A stretch of 64,000 nt of DNA from positions 1 to 64,000 of the forward strand of contig NZ_JALKBA010000009.1 of assembly GCF_023015805.1 (NCBI RefSeq), written 5' to 3'. Both the position numbers and the translations under genes were made by a program. This DNA comes from Cellulophaga sp. F20128. Its GTDB lineage: Bacteria > Bacteroidota > Bacteroidia > Flavobacteriales > Flavobacteriaceae. Below, piece by piece: positions 1-8,574 of this stretch. Within the stretch, counting starts at the first letter, position 1; every line of letters starts with the position of its first letter. The notes under the pieces were generated by a model. The model worked only from the letters and a program-made list of their open reading frames with translations. It was not told where the DNA came from and ran no database searches.

Positions 1-235
1 ATGGTTGATGGTTGATGGTTGATGGTTGATGGTTGATGGTTGATGGTTGATGGTTGATGGTTGATGGTTGATGGTTGATGGTTGATGGTTGATGGAAATT
101 ACAATATCTGGAGTCCAACTCAACATATAGAAAAAAAACTTACCCACAAATTAGATTAAAAAAGAATCAATAGTGAGAAAGTAAGACTTATTAACAATCG
201 ACCTTAGACTTTATAACTTTAGCCTAGCCCCCTAA
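1..235. repeat. Intergenic heptamer-repeat element, copy 1
   Basis: Positions 1-95 are about 13.6 perfect tandem copies of ATGGTTG, running off the left window edge. They are followed by about 130 bp of non-coding sequence. This flank matches the flank of the TTAGTTG array at 13590: both start AAATTACAATA..CTGGAG.CCA, both contain AAAAAAGAATCAA about 60 bp later, and both end in a TCGAC..TT..ACTTT stretch next to the 3' end of a minus-strand gene. ATGGTTG copies place ATG and TGA in every forward frame. The array could be variable in length. I see no gene here. Confidence 0.85.
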
Positions 236-1564
236 TTAAGTTCTAGGCTTTTTATGCACCCGCAAAAGCAATACTACCCCCGCCAGGAAAAATACTCCTA
301 AAAATATGATTGAAGTTCTCATACTACCAGTTATTTGTGCCATTAAACCATATAAAAAAGTACCTATTACAATTCCGATTTTTTCTGCCACATCATAGAA
401 ACTAAAGAAAGATGCTGTATCTGTGGTTTCTGGCATAAACTTAGAGTAGGTAGATCTAGATAAAGCCTGTATACCTCCCATTACTAAACCAACACATCCT
501 GCACCTATATAGAAATCGACAGGAGTAATCATAAAAAAGGCATAGACACAAATAACAACCCATAATATGTTAACAGCAATAAGGGTTTTTATATTTCCAA
601 ACTTTTTTGAAGCCCTGGCAGTTAAGGTTGCTCCTACTATTGCAACCACCTGTATTACTAAAATACTAACAATTAAGCCAGTGGTACGCTCGCTATCAGA
701 GCCCCAACCAATCTCTTCTTCCCCAAAATAAGTTGCAATCAACATTACCGTTTGTACCGCCATGCTGTAAACAAAAAAAGCAATTAAGTATCGTTTTAGC
801 TTAATTTCACCTCCTAATTTTTTCCAAACGCCTTTTAACTCCTTAAAACCATTTAAAATAACATTTTTCCGTTCTCCTTCACGTTTATGTCCTTTGGGCA
901 AGTAATAAAATGTATACTGACTAAAAATGATCCACCAAATACCTACTGTAACAAAAGAATACTTCATTGCTTTTAGCTCTGCAATACCACTTTCATCGGT
1001 TTCTATTCCAAAAAAAGCTGGTTTCATTACCATTGCCAAATTAAATAGCAACAAAATAACACTCCCCAAATACCCCATAGAAAACCCCTTTGCACTAATA
1101 CGATCCATCTGTTCAGCATGAGCGATATCCGGCAAATAGGAATTATTTATAGCAAAACTTACCCAAAAACCTACTAACCCCATAAAAAAACAAAGCAATC
1201 CTATGTAAATATTTTCTAAAGAAAACCAATACAACCCAATACAAGAAAGTCCACCTAAATAACAAAAGAACTTCATAAATATTCTTTTGTTTCCTAAGTA
1301 ATCGGCCACCCCAGATATTAAGGGTGTAATAATTGCAATACAGACAAAGGCGAGAGAAGTAGTGTAGCTTATCAAGGGTGCTCTAGCTATTTCACCTCCA
1401 AAAATTGTTATTTTCTCAATTCCGGCAGCTCTAAAAAGAGCGCCGTAAAAGATTGGAAATATGGCAGAAGCTATGACCAAACTATAAACAGAGTTTGCCC
1501 AATCATAGAAAGCCCAAGCGTTTAAAAGTTTTTTACTTCCTTTTAACAGCGAAATACTTGTCAT
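236..1564 (-). CDS. MFS transporter, UMF1/Atg22-like family
   Basis: Integral inner-membrane permease of 442 aa with about 12 hydrophobic segments, the usual size for the family. The N-terminal signature LNAWAFYDWANSVYSLVI (about residues 15-32) is typical of the UMF1 branch of the major facilitator superfamily, related to fungal Atg22. A conserved loop with DYLGNKR lies after the second helix. Substrates of bacterial members are not well known, so none is assigned. The ATG at 1564 is the natural start because the signature begins only about 15 residues later. It is a single-gene unit whose 3' end abuts the heptamer-repeat element. Confidence 0.85.
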   Translation of the reverse strand: MTSISLLKGSKKLLNAWAFYDWANSVYSLVIASAIFPIFYGALFRAAGIEKITIFGGEIARAPLISYTTSLAFVCIAIITPLISGVADYLGNKRIFMKFFCYLGGLSCIGLYWFSLENIYIGLLCFFMGLVGFWVSFAINNSYLPDIAHAEQMDRISAKGFSMGYLGSVILLLFNLAMVMKPAFFGIETDESGIAELKAMKYSFVTVGIWWIIFSQYTFYYLPKGHKREGERKNVILNGFKELKGVWKKLGGEIKLKRYLIAFFVYSMAVQTVMLIATYFGEEEIGWGSDSERTTGLIVSILVIQVVAIVGATLTARASKKFGNIKTLIAVNILWVVICVYAFFMITPVDFYIGAGCVGLVMGGIQALSRSTYSKFMPETTDTASFFSFYDVAEKIGIVIGTFLYGLMAQITGSMRTSIIFLGVFFLAGVVLLLRVHKKPRT

Positions 1565-1644
1565 AAATAAAAATTAAAGCTGTTCATTTTTTATGAACAG
1601 CCCTAATATACAATTATAAATGAGTTTTACTTTTATTCTTATTA

Positions 1645-2454
1645 TTACTTAAAGGAAGTAACTCCATAATTTTTAGCTTCTAATTTAGCTAAGGGTGCCC
1701 ATTGGGTAAGGTTATTTATCCTAGTATCATTAGATGGGTGAGTACTCATGAATTCTGGCGGTGCCTCTCCTCCACTATTGGCTTTCATTCGTTTCCACAG
1801 TTCTGCCGCTTCATCAGGATTGTAACCTGCAATGGCCATAATTTGCAAACCAATTCTATCGGCTTCGGTTTCATGACCTCTACTAAAAGGCAACATAACA
1901 CCAAGTTGTGACCCTACTCCATATGCCTGATTAAAGGTGTTCCTTGCCTGCTCATCCTTTATGAGTACATTTCCTGCAACTGCTCCAATTTGCTGAAACT
2001 GACCTGCCGTCATTCGCTGGGCCCCATGGTCTGCAAGTGCATGTGCCACCTCATGACCCATAACCACTGCAACACCAGTTTCCCCTTGGCAGATGGGTAA
2101 TATTCCTGTATAAAAAACAATTTTACCTCCTGGCATACACCAAGCATTTACAGTTTCATCATTTACCAAGTTATACTCCCATTTGTAATCATTTAAATAA
2201 CCGGGATATCCATTGGCAGTTAACCATCGTTCTGCCGCTGCTGCAATTCTTTGTCCTACATTGGTAATCATTCTAGCATCTGCAGTACCTGTAATAGTTT
2301 TGTTTTCCGTTAAAAATTGATCATACTGCGCAAATGCCGTTGGAAAAATTTGACTGTTGGGGTACATGTTCAACATCTTTTTACCTGTAAAAGGATTGAC
2401 CTTACAAGCAGAAACTGCCAAAAAAAGCGTGAGTATTAAAATTATTTTTTTCAT
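1645..2454 (-). CDS. M48 family metalloprotease, lipoprotein
   Basis: Predicted zinc metallopeptidase anchored as a lipoprotein: a short hydrophobic leader ends in VSAC with Cys17 as the lipidation site. The zinc motif HEVAH is at residues 134-138 and the second family motif ETEAD at about 195-199, both as in M48 proteins such as LoiP/BepA that act on misfolded outer-membrane proteins. The length of 269 aa is normal for the single-domain periplasmic type, and no TPR domain follows. A possible -7 box (TATTTTTG, minus strand, 2485-2492) lies about 30 bp upstream. Role in envelope quality control is inferred from the family. Confidence 0.9.
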   Translation of the reverse strand: MKKIILILTLFLAVSACKVNPFTGKKMLNMYPNSQIFPTAFAQYDQFLTENKTITGTADARMITNVGQRIAAAAERWLTANGYPGYLNDYKWEYNLVNDETVNAWCMPGGKIVFYTGILPICQGETGVAVVMGHEVAHALADHGAQRMTAGQFQQIGAVAGNVLIKDEQARNTFNQAYGVGSQLGVMLPFSRGHETEADRIGLQIMAIAGYNPDEAAELWKRMKANSGGEAPPEFMSTHPSNDTRINNLTQWAPLAKLEAKNYGVTSFK

Positions 2455-2604
2455 AATAGTATCGTGTTTATTGTCTTAAAAATACAAAAATATAACTTGC
2501 ATTTCAGATAACATAACTATTATTTCTCTTTATTTTTTCCAGAAAACTAAAAATGGAACGCTTTTTGAATACTATGTAAGCAAACGATTTTAAAACTAAT
2601 AACT

Positions 2605-3165
2605 ATGAAAAAAATTACAATAACATTAGGAGTATTACTTGCGTTTTTCTTAACTGGCTGTAGCGGAAGTGATGGATATGATGGCTTGGACGGAAGAGAC
2701 GGTGCAGATGGCGAAGACGGCGTAAACATTACCGGAAGCATTTATGAAATTGAAGGCGATTTTTCAATCAACAATGATTATTCCTTATATTATGAGTTTC
2801 CTAAGGGTCCCAATGATGTAGAGGTTTTTGAATCTTCTATTGTACTGGTTTATATTTTATGGGACCAAACAGTAGACACTAATGGAGATGCTGTAGATAT
2901 ATGGCGCCTATTACCACAAGCAACATTATTAGAAGAAGGATTTTTACAATACAATTTTGACCATACTTTTTTAGATGTTAGTATTTTTATGGAAGCTGAA
3001 TTTGATATCGCTATTTTGGATGCAAGTTATACCGACAATCAAGTTTTTAGAATTGCAATTCTACCCGCTGCAATGGCTAGTGGCAAATTGAACAAAAGTA
3101 ACATTAACGATGTTATGGGTGTGTTAGGTGTTACTGAAGAAAAAATTGCTCGTGTAACTTTATAA
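2605..3165 (+). CDS. Small lipoprotein with a collagen-like Gly-X-Y stretch
   Basis: Protein of 186 aa with a lipoprotein leader ending in LTGC (Cys19). It is followed by a short collagen-like run of about six G-X-Y triplets rich in Asp (DGYDGLDGRDGADGEDG). The remaining ~145 residues are acidic and soluble with no motif I recognise. Such lipoproteins are common in Flavobacteriaceae, and the function is unknown. A strong intrinsic terminator follows 30 bp after the stop, so the gene is probably monocistronic. Confidence 0.75.
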   Translation: MKKITITLGVLLAFFLTGCSGSDGYDGLDGRDGADGEDGVNITGSIYEIEGDFSINNDYSLYYEFPKGPNDVEVFESSIVLVYILWDQTVDTNGDAVDIWRLLPQATLLEEGFLQYNFDHTFLDVSIFMEAEFDIAILDASYTDNQVFRIAILPAAMASGKLNKSNINDVMGVLGVTEEKIARVTL

Positions 3166-3195
3166 TAAAGTACTCAAAAAACAATAAATACTCGG

Positions 3196-3230
3196 CCTCC
3201 ACTTTCAAAATAGAAGGTGGAGGTTTTTTA
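3196..3230 (+). terminator. Intrinsic terminator after the collagen-like lipoprotein gene
   Basis: Inverted repeat CCTCCACTTTC / GAAGGTGGAGG with a 7-nt loop, followed by TTTTTTA. Classic rho-independent terminator. Confidence 0.85.
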
Positions 3231-3295
3231 TAATACAGCTGTTAGGTATTTATTTAAAAATCGACTAATTTTAAACTACTTAATTAGAGACTCAA

Positions 3296-3799
3296 ATGTA
3301 TAAAAAAATAATTTTATTAAGCTTTATAACCCTATTGGTTAGCTGCAATGGAAATTCACAAAAAAAAGAAACCACCATCGCTACACCTAAGGTTGAAAAA
3401 AAGTATGCAGTTGAAAAAACTGAAGCAGAATGGAAAGCGCAATTAAGCCCATTACAATTTAACGTATTAAGAAAAGCAGGCACCGAAACCCCTTTCAGCA
3501 GTGAACTCTTGGATATAAAAGAAGAAGGAGTTTATAGCTGTGTTGCATGTGACACCCCCTTATTTAAAAGTGAACACAAATTTAAATCGGGAACAGGTTG
3601 GCCAAGTTTTGATCGGGTCATTGAGGGTAATGTAGCTTTTGATGTGGATTATAAAATTGGCTACAAACGCACCGAAGAACATTGTGCGGTCTGTGGCGGA
3701 CATTTAGGTCACGTTTTTAATGACGGTCCAAAGAACACAACGGGAGAAAGGCATTGTATTAATGGCGCTGCTTTGTATTTTACCCCTACAAAAGGCTAA
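3296..3799 (+). CDS. msrB: Peptide-methionine (R)-S-oxide reductase MsrB, lipoprotein form
   Basis: Reduces methionine-R-sulfoxide in oxidised proteins. The protein is 167 aa, with a lipoprotein leader (LLVSC, Cys17) before the SelR/MsrB domain, so it should act in the envelope rather than in the cytosol. Zinc-binding pairs CVAC (82-85) and CAVC (130-133) are present. The catalytic cysteine is Cys154 in RHCINGAAL, and GTGWPSF is the family hallmark. The start at 3296 is supported by the leader peptide. A terminator follows directly, so it is a single-gene unit. Confidence 0.95.
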   Translation: MYKKIILLSFITLLVSCNGNSQKKETTIATPKVEKKYAVEKTEAEWKAQLSPLQFNVLRKAGTETPFSSELLDIKEEGVYSCVACDTPLFKSEHKFKSGTGWPSFDRVIEGNVAFDVDYKIGYKRTEEHCAVCGGHLGHVFNDGPKNTTGERHCINGAALYFTPTKG

Positions 3800-3830
3800 A
3801 TCGAATTTCCTTACTCACAAAAAATATAAA

Positions 3831-3860
3831 AAACCGTATCTGCTGATACGGTTTTTTATA
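3831..3860 (+). terminator. Intrinsic terminator after msrB
   Basis: Perfect 10-bp stem AAACCGTATC / GATACGGTTT with a 4-nt loop and a following T-run (TTTTTTATA). Confidence 0.9.
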
Positions 3861-3940
3861 TTTTGAATCCGATGCTAATTTATACGATAAACCTAAAAAG
3901 ATAGCATTCTGTGATAATTCATATTAATAGATTTTCCTGA

Positions 3941-3971
3941 TTGCTATTTGGAAATTGGTTTTGTACATTTG
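3941..3971 (+). promoter_or_regulatory. Bacteroidota-type promoter of lpdA
   Basis: TTG at 3941-3943 and TACATTTG at 3964-3971 match the TTG-N20-TAnnTTTG consensus of Bacteroidota housekeeping promoters. The box ends 35 bp before the chosen lpdA start. It also excludes the longer reading frame, whose TTG start would be the -33 element itself. Confidence 0.7.
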
Positions 3972-4006
3972 TCACTCATAAATTAGAGATTAAAAAAAGA
4001 TTATAT

Positions 4007-5398
4007 ATGAGCAATTTCGATGTTATTGTTTTAGGTAGTGGACCAGGGGGTTATGTAACCGCCATTAGAGCTTCACAATTAGGATTAAAAACAGCTATAA
4101 TAGAAAAAGAAAGTTTAGGTGGAGTATGTCTAAACTGGGGGTGTATCCCTACCAAAGCATTGTTAAAATCTGCTCAAGTTTTTGAATATTTAAAACACGC
4201 TTCAGATTACGGTTTAAATGCAGAGAATGTTGACAAGGATTTTGACGCTGTTGTAAAACGTAGTCGTAGTGTTGCTAGTGGAATGAGCAAAGGGGTTCAG
4301 TTTTTAATGAAAAAAAATAAGATTGAAGTCATCAATGGTTATGGTACTTTAAAAGCTGGAAAAAAAGTATCCGTTAAAGATGCTGATGGCAAGGAAACAG
4401 AATACAGCGCTAGCAACATTATTGTTGCAACAGGTGCACGTAGCAGGGAACTACCGAACCTACCCCAAGATGGTAAAAAAATCATAGGATATAGAGAAGC
4501 CATGTCATTAAAAGAGCAGCCAAAAAAATTGGTTGTTGTTGGAAGTGGCGCTATTGGGATAGAATTTGCTTATTTTTATAATGCAATAGGCACTGAAGTA
4601 ATTGTGGTAGAGTACTTACCAAACATTGTACCTGTAGAGGATGAAGATGTTTCCAAACAACTAGAACGCAGCTTTAAAAAAGCGGGTGTTAAAATCATGA
4701 CTTCATCAGAAGTTACCAAAGTAGATACTTCTGGCACTGGTGTACGCGTTTATGTTAAAACGAGTAAAGGCGAAGAAATTATACAGGCAGATATGGTTTT
4801 ATCGGCTGTAGGTATTAAAACCAATATTGAAAATATTGGCTTAGAATCGGTCGGTATTGCAACAGATCGAGATAAAATATTAGTCAATGATTACTACCAA
4901 ACTAACATTCCAGGTTATTACGCAATAGGAGATGTTACACCTGGGCCAGCTTTGGCACATGTTGCTTCTGCCGAAGGTATTCTTTGTGTAGAAAAAATTG
5001 CTGGTTTACATGTAGAACCTATAGATTACGGTAACATCCCTGGTTGTACGTACTGTATTCCAGAAATTGCTTCTGTTGGGTTAACCGAAAAACAAGCTAA
5101 GGAAAAAGGATTTGATATCAAGGTTGGTAAATTTCCATTCTCAGCGAGTGGTAAAGCACAAGCTTCAGGAACACCAGATGGTTTTGTAAAAGTAATCTTT
5201 GATGCCAAATACGGTGAATGGTTGGGTTGTCATATGATTGGTGTTGGCGTAACAGATATGATTGCAGAAGCGGTTGTAGCTCGTAAACTAGAAACTACAG
5301 GTCATGAAATACTAAAGGCTATACACCCACACCCAACTATGAGTGAAGCGGTTATGGAAGCTGTAGCCGATGCTTATGATGAGGTAATACACTTATAA
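4007..5398 (+). CDS. lpdA: Dihydrolipoyl dehydrogenase (E3)
   Basis: FAD flavoprotein that reoxidises the lipoyl groups of the pyruvate/2-oxoglutarate dehydrogenase complexes. The reading frame starts further upstream, but the ATG at 4007 gives the canonical N-terminus MSNFDVIVLGSGPGGY, and a promoter overlaps the longer version. The 463 aa length fits the family. The FAD-binding GSGPGG is at 10-15, the redox disulfide CLNWGC at Cys41/Cys46, a second Rossmann motif GSGAIGIEFA lies in the NAD domain, and the C-terminal HPHPTMSE carries the catalytic His. No other dehydrogenase-complex subunit is adjacent. Confidence 0.97.
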   Translation: MSNFDVIVLGSGPGGYVTAIRASQLGLKTAIIEKESLGGVCLNWGCIPTKALLKSAQVFEYLKHASDYGLNAENVDKDFDAVVKRSRSVASGMSKGVQFLMKKNKIEVINGYGTLKAGKKVSVKDADGKETEYSASNIIVATGARSRELPNLPQDGKKIIGYREAMSLKEQPKKLVVVGSGAIGIEFAYFYNAIGTEVIVVEYLPNIVPVEDEDVSKQLERSFKKAGVKIMTSSEVTKVDTSGTGVRVYVKTSKGEEIIQADMVLSAVGIKTNIENIGLESVGIATDRDKILVNDYYQTNIPGYYAIGDVTPGPALAHVASAEGILCVEKIAGLHVEPIDYGNIPGCTYCIPEIASVGLTEKQAKEKGFDIKVGKFPFSASGKAQASGTPDGFVKVIFDAKYGEWLGCHMIGVGVTDMIAEAVVARKLETTGHEILKAIHPHPTMSEAVMEAVADAYDEVIHL

Positions 5399-5412
5399 TA
5401 ATAGAATTAATG

Positions 5413-5463
5413 AAAGCCTAAAGTCTACGTTTATTGAAACATTGGATTTTAGGCTTTTTTTTA
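5413..5463 (+). terminator. Intrinsic terminator after lpdA
   Basis: AAAGCCTAAA (5413-5422) pairs perfectly with TTTAGGCTTT (5448-5457), followed by a long T-run. The loop is long (about 25 nt). It overlaps the upstream end of the next reading frame and helps place that gene's start further in. Confidence 0.7.
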
Positions 5464-5474
5464 TAAAAAATAAT

Positions 5475-5771
5475 ATGCTTAAAACATTTAGAATTACAGC
5501 AATCTTAGAAGGTATATCTTATTTACTTTTGTTTGGAGTTGGAATGCCTTTAAAATATCTAGCGGATATCAAGGAACCCAACATTTATATTGGCAACGCT
5601 CACGGCCTATTATTTATAGCATATGCCATACTTGCTTTTTTAGTGTGTAGACAGCAAAAATGGGGTATTAAAAGATATGCAATTTTCTTTATTGCTTCTT
5701 TACTACCTTTTGGAACCTTTTATATTGATCAAAAATATTTAAGCGATACGGCTATAGCAGCCGAGGCTTAA
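5475..5771 (+). CDS. DUF3817 family small membrane protein
   Basis: 98-aa integral membrane protein with three hydrophobic segments. The start at ATG 5475 (MLKTFRITAILEG) is preferred over the upstream ATG at 5442, which lies inside the lpdA terminator. The sequence ILEGISYLLLFGVGMPLKY and the closing LLPFGTFYID are typical of DUF3817 (YdzA-like) proteins. Function is unknown. Its last 4 bp overlap the 3' end of the convergent DPH6-like gene. Confidence 0.8.
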   Translation: MLKTFRITAILEGISYLLLFGVGMPLKYLADIKEPNIYIGNAHGLLFIAYAILAFLVCRQQKWGIKRYAIFFIASLLPFGTFYIDQKYLSDTAIAAEA

Positions 5772-6499
5772 TTTTTTATTAATAGGTCACAATACCAAAA
5801 AGAGGTGTCCCAAGATTTTGGTTGATCGCTATAACAATCGTCTTCATCCTTTGTAGAAGTGTAATTTTTTAGCACCTTTTCCCCAATGTGAAATGCAATG
5901 GGATCTTTAAAAATGGGGCCATCAAAAACAAAGGTATGAAACTCGCCATTTTCTCCACATGGATCTACATTCTCCGGTAAATCTTTAAGAAAATTTTCGT
6001 CTAGTATTCTGCCGCAAAATGAGGGGTCTAACAATTTGGCATTCACACACACTGTGATTGCCTTAAAACCCAGTTGTAAAAATTCTTTCAGTAATTTTTT
6101 TGTATTCTGTTTCCAAAGCGGAAAAACTCCTGTCACACCTACCTCCTTAAGTTTCTCTTCCCTATATATTTTTAAGTCTTCTAAATAGATATCTCCAAAA
6201 ACACAATGGGTATATTTTTCGGTCAGTAAATTTTCCATAGCCGTTTTCATGGCAGCATTGTAACTTTCCATCGATGCTTTTTCATCTAAAAGAATAGTTG
6301 TAAGTGGAAGGCCAATAGATTTTGCTTGAGCTTCTAGCAATTCTACTCGCACTCCATGCATAGACACCCTATTATAGGCAGCGCTTACCGTAGTAAGTAG
6401 TTTATCTACAGTATAGGTATTAGACTGTTGAAGCTTGTATAACGCCAAGGCAGAATCCTTACCAGTACTCCAGTTAAAATAGGTTTTATACATTACCAA
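5768..6499 (-). CDS. DPH6-like ATP-pyrophosphatase (diphthine--ammonia ligase family)
   Basis: N-type ATP pyrophosphatase of 243 aa. The PP-loop STGKDSALAL is near residue 11, GDIYLEDLKIYRE is mid-protein, and DPCGENGEFHTFVFDGP is near the C-terminus. All are hallmarks of the MJ0570/Dph6 family. In archaea and eukaryotes Dph6 amidates diphthine on elongation factor 2, but bacteria lack diphthamide, so the substrate here is unknown. The start may be the ATG at 6499 or the one two codons later. It lies 5 bp downstream of aroQ on the same strand and is probably cotranscribed. Confidence 0.8.
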   Translation of the reverse strand: MVMYKTYFNWSTGKDSALALYKLQQSNTYTVDKLLTTVSAAYNRVSMHGVRVELLEAQAKSIGLPLTTILLDEKASMESYNAAMKTAMENLLTEKYTHCVFGDIYLEDLKIYREEKLKEVGVTGVFPLWKQNTKKLLKEFLQLGFKAITVCVNAKLLDPSFCGRILDENFLKDLPENVDPCGENGEFHTFVFDGPIFKDPIAFHIGEKVLKNYTSTKDEDDCYSDQPKSWDTSFWYCDLLIKN

Positions 6500-6504
6500 G
6501 GTGC

Positions 6505-6927
6505 TTAATTTAAAGGCAAGAAACTCTGAATTGCCAAACCGTAACTTTGCAAGCCAAAACCAAGAATAACCCCTTTTGCATTGGGAGAGATATACGATTG
6601 ATGACGAAATTCTTCCCTCCTAAAAGTATTGGAAATATGAACTTCAATTACGGGAGTCTCAATAGACTTTATAGCATCGCCAATGGCAATGGAAGTATGA
6701 GTATACGCCCCTGCATTTAGGATAATACCATCATAAGAAAAACCTACTTCTTGTATTTTATCTATAAGCTCCCCTTCAATATTGGACTGAAAGTAACTTA
6801 GTTCAATATTTTTGAAGCTTAGCTGTAATGTAGAGAAGTGCTCCACAAATGTGGTCTTGCCATAAATAGCAGGCTCTCGTTTCCCTAAAAGATTAAGATT
6901 AGGACCGTTGATGATAATTAATTTCAT
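6505..6927 (-). CDS. aroQ: 3-dehydroquinate dehydratase, type II
   Basis: Third step of the shikimate pathway: 3-dehydroquinate to 3-dehydroshikimate. The 140 aa length is right for the dodecameric type II enzyme. The N-terminus IIINGPNLNLLGKREPAIYG carries the Arg and Tyr of the active-site lid. NAGAYTHTSIAI and VEVHISNTFRREEFRH contain the Asn and His residues that bind substrate. Together with xerD it forms a gene neighbourhood often seen in Bacteroidota; here three outer-membrane protein genes lie between them. Confidence 0.96.
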   Translation of the reverse strand: MKLIIINGPNLNLLGKREPAIYGKTTFVEHFSTLQLSFKNIELSYFQSNIEGELIDKIQEVGFSYDGIILNAGAYTHTSIAIGDAIKSIETPVIEVHISNTFRREEFRHQSYISPNAKGVILGFGLQSYGLAIQSFLPLN

Positions 6928-6956
6928 TTCGTAAAAATAGTAAATATTCTAAACAA

Positions 6957-6984
6957 AAAAAGGAAGCCGAAGGGCTTCCTTTTT
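6957..6984 (-). terminator. Intrinsic terminator after the 7006-7491 barrel gene
   Basis: GGAAGCC (6962-6968) / GGCTTCC (6973-6979) with A-runs on the left and T-runs on the right, so it can work in both directions. It separates the barrel gene from aroQ on the minus strand. Confidence 0.85.
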
Positions 6985-7005
6985 ATTCACTTATTTTAAT
7001 TGTGT

Positions 7006-7491
7006 TTATAACTGGAACATAACGCCTAGATTAACACTAGACCAAGAACCGCCATCCATACTAACTCCTGTATACGATAGCTGTAAATCCATTCCGTCAG
7101 CTATGGTATAGCCAACCTTTGGGCGATAATAAAAACCTCCATCATTACCATCATTTATCCCTAAGGCATAACCCAAATCGGCCCCAATAGAAAAATCTTC
7201 GGCAGCCATAAATTTACCTGAAGCTGCAATGGGTAGAAATTGCGCTGCATCGGGTTTAAAACCATTAAAATCTTTTCCTAGGCCATGATAATAGCCAATT
7301 GCTGGGCCAGCTTGAAATTGATCCGAGACATCAAACATATAATTGGCATCCACCCCAAAATCTAGACCATAAAAATCGCTTACATCACCCGTGGTTATTC
7401 CAATGAATCCACCTAAATTAAAACCTTCCTGTGCTTGCGCACCAAATGTAAAACCTAAAGCTGCAAAAGCTACAATACATAATTTTTTCAT
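7006..7491 (-). CDS. Outer-membrane beta-barrel protein
   Basis: 161 aa with a Sec signal peptide (MKKLCIVAFAALGFTFGAQAQ). The mature part has alternating hydrophobic/polar strands and ends in a terminal hydrophobic strand SSVNLGVMFQL with an aromatic close to the end, as in small outer-membrane barrels. The leader resembles those of the next two genes, so it may be a distant member of the same group, but the mature sequence is clearly more diverged. No substrate can be proposed. A terminator follows. Confidence 0.75.
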   Translation of the reverse strand: MKKLCIVAFAALGFTFGAQAQEGFNLGGFIGITTGDVSDFYGLDFGVDANYMFDVSDQFQAGPAIGYYHGLGKDFNGFKPDAAQFLPIAASGKFMAAEDFSIGADLGYALGINDGNDGGFYYRPKVGYTIADGMDLQLSYTGVSMDGGSWSSVNLGVMFQL

Positions 7492-7742
7492 AATTTAATT
7501 TTTAAAAAATTGGTTAAAAAATGTGTTCAATTACAAAACCTGCACTAGATTTTTTAGCAGATTCTTATTATAAATATATAAAATATACTACGAAAAAAAT
7601 ATGATAAACCTGTTTTTTATTTTAGTACCATACAAATACAGCAATTCATACTATTTTATAATTTTCAACACCTTAATACTTATACACTTCACGTATAAAG
7701 TACTGGTGATCAGAACAACTAGTTGTCTTATTTGTCATTTAC

Positions 7743-8297
7743 TTAGAAATGCAGAACAAACCCTATGCGTACCGACAGTGGATTAAAGTCTCCGTCACCT
7801 GCATCTTCGTTCATTCCAATATCATAACGTAAAGCAGGTTCTACGCTAACATTTTTACCCAAAAACCATGCATAACCAGCTTGTGCTCCTATATACATAG
7901 AATTATAATTATTAACAGAAACACCATTTAAATCTACCCCTACTGGTATTTGGCTATTTATATAGTATTTAGCGCCCACTTTATAAGAAAAAATGCCATC
8001 ACTAAAATAATCACCGTATCCCAAACCGACTTTAACAGCGAGATCATCAACAACAAAATACCCGCCTTCAATACCAATATTCCATATTGTTTCGCCATCG
8101 ACAGTTGTAAAAGAAAATCCGGTATTACCAGGACCTTTAATCCCAGATATTAATGCTTCTATATCTCCACTAGTATTTGTATTGGCTTCTATTAACCATT
8201 TTCCTTGGGCAGTTTGACCAACGATATCGTCGTCTTGTGCTTGTGCAGCAAAAGTAAAACCTAATGTTGTTAGAGCTATAATAAATAACTTTTTCAT
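7743..8297 (-). CDS. Outer-membrane beta-barrel protein, paralogue A
   Basis: 184 aa with signal peptide MKKLFIIALTTLGFTFAAQAQ and a predicted small outer-membrane barrel ending in LSVRIGFVLHF. It is closely similar along its whole length to the next gene: shared are GQTAQGKWLIEANT, GGYFV.DDLAVKVGLGYGDYF, FSYKVGAKYYIN.QIPVG.DLNG and DAGDGDFNP. The pair is therefore a tandem duplication. The TATGTTTG promoter and the leader are duplicated as well. No clear terminator is visible in the ~250 bp downstream, which hold no gene I can support. Confidence 0.8.
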   Translation of the reverse strand: MKKLFIIALTTLGFTFAAQAQDDDIVGQTAQGKWLIEANTNTSGDIEALISGIKGPGNTGFSFTTVDGETIWNIGIEGGYFVVDDLAVKVGLGYGDYFSDGIFSYKVGAKYYINSQIPVGVDLNGVSVNNYNSMYIGAQAGYAWFLGKNVSVEPALRYDIGMNEDAGDGDFNPLSVRIGFVLHF

Positions 8298-8323
8298 AAT
8301 TTGATTGTATTAAGATTAAGCAG

Positions 8324-8355
8324 CAAACATAAAACCAATGTTATTATTCTTACAA
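8324..8355 (-). promoter_or_regulatory. Promoter of barrel paralogue A
   Basis: On the minus strand, TTG (8355-8353), 21-nt spacer, TATGTTTG (8331-8324). The leader GC.GCTTAAT and the upstream TTGTAAG are shared with the promoter at 9140-9172. Confidence 0.7.
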
Positions 8356-8519
8356 AGTGTATTGTATAGATGCACAGGAATTTTGTTTAACTAACCATTT
8401 ACTATGTATTTCTTTAAACCATAACACCGCAATTTATTAGCCATTCTATCTTCTACTTTTGGGAGAGAGATATTCATATATTAAATTTTTATTCCAAGCC
8501 ATTACTTTGCATGTCTAAC

Positions 8520-8552
8520 AAAAAAAGACTGCCTTTTTAGGCAGTCTCTTTG
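8520..8552 (-). terminator. Intrinsic terminator after barrel paralogue B
   Basis: Perfect stem AGACTGCC (8526-8533) / GGCAGTCT (8540-8547) with a 6-nt loop. The minus-strand side continues into a T-run. Confidence 0.85.
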
Positions 8553-8574
8553 TAAATATAATAAAGTGTTATTA

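Noticed and set aside
1-95. Tandem repeats that might be a CRISPR array
   Set aside because: The units are 7 bp, perfect and without spacers; this is a simple tandem repeat.
3941-4006. Longer N-terminus of lpdA from a TTG at 3941
   Set aside because: That TTG is the -33 promoter element, and the extra residues do not belong to the family.
7677-7706. Imperfect hairpin TACTTATAC/GTATAAAGTA downstream of barrel paralogue A
   Set aside because: There is a bulge in the stem and no T-run on the relevant strand; too weak to call a terminator.
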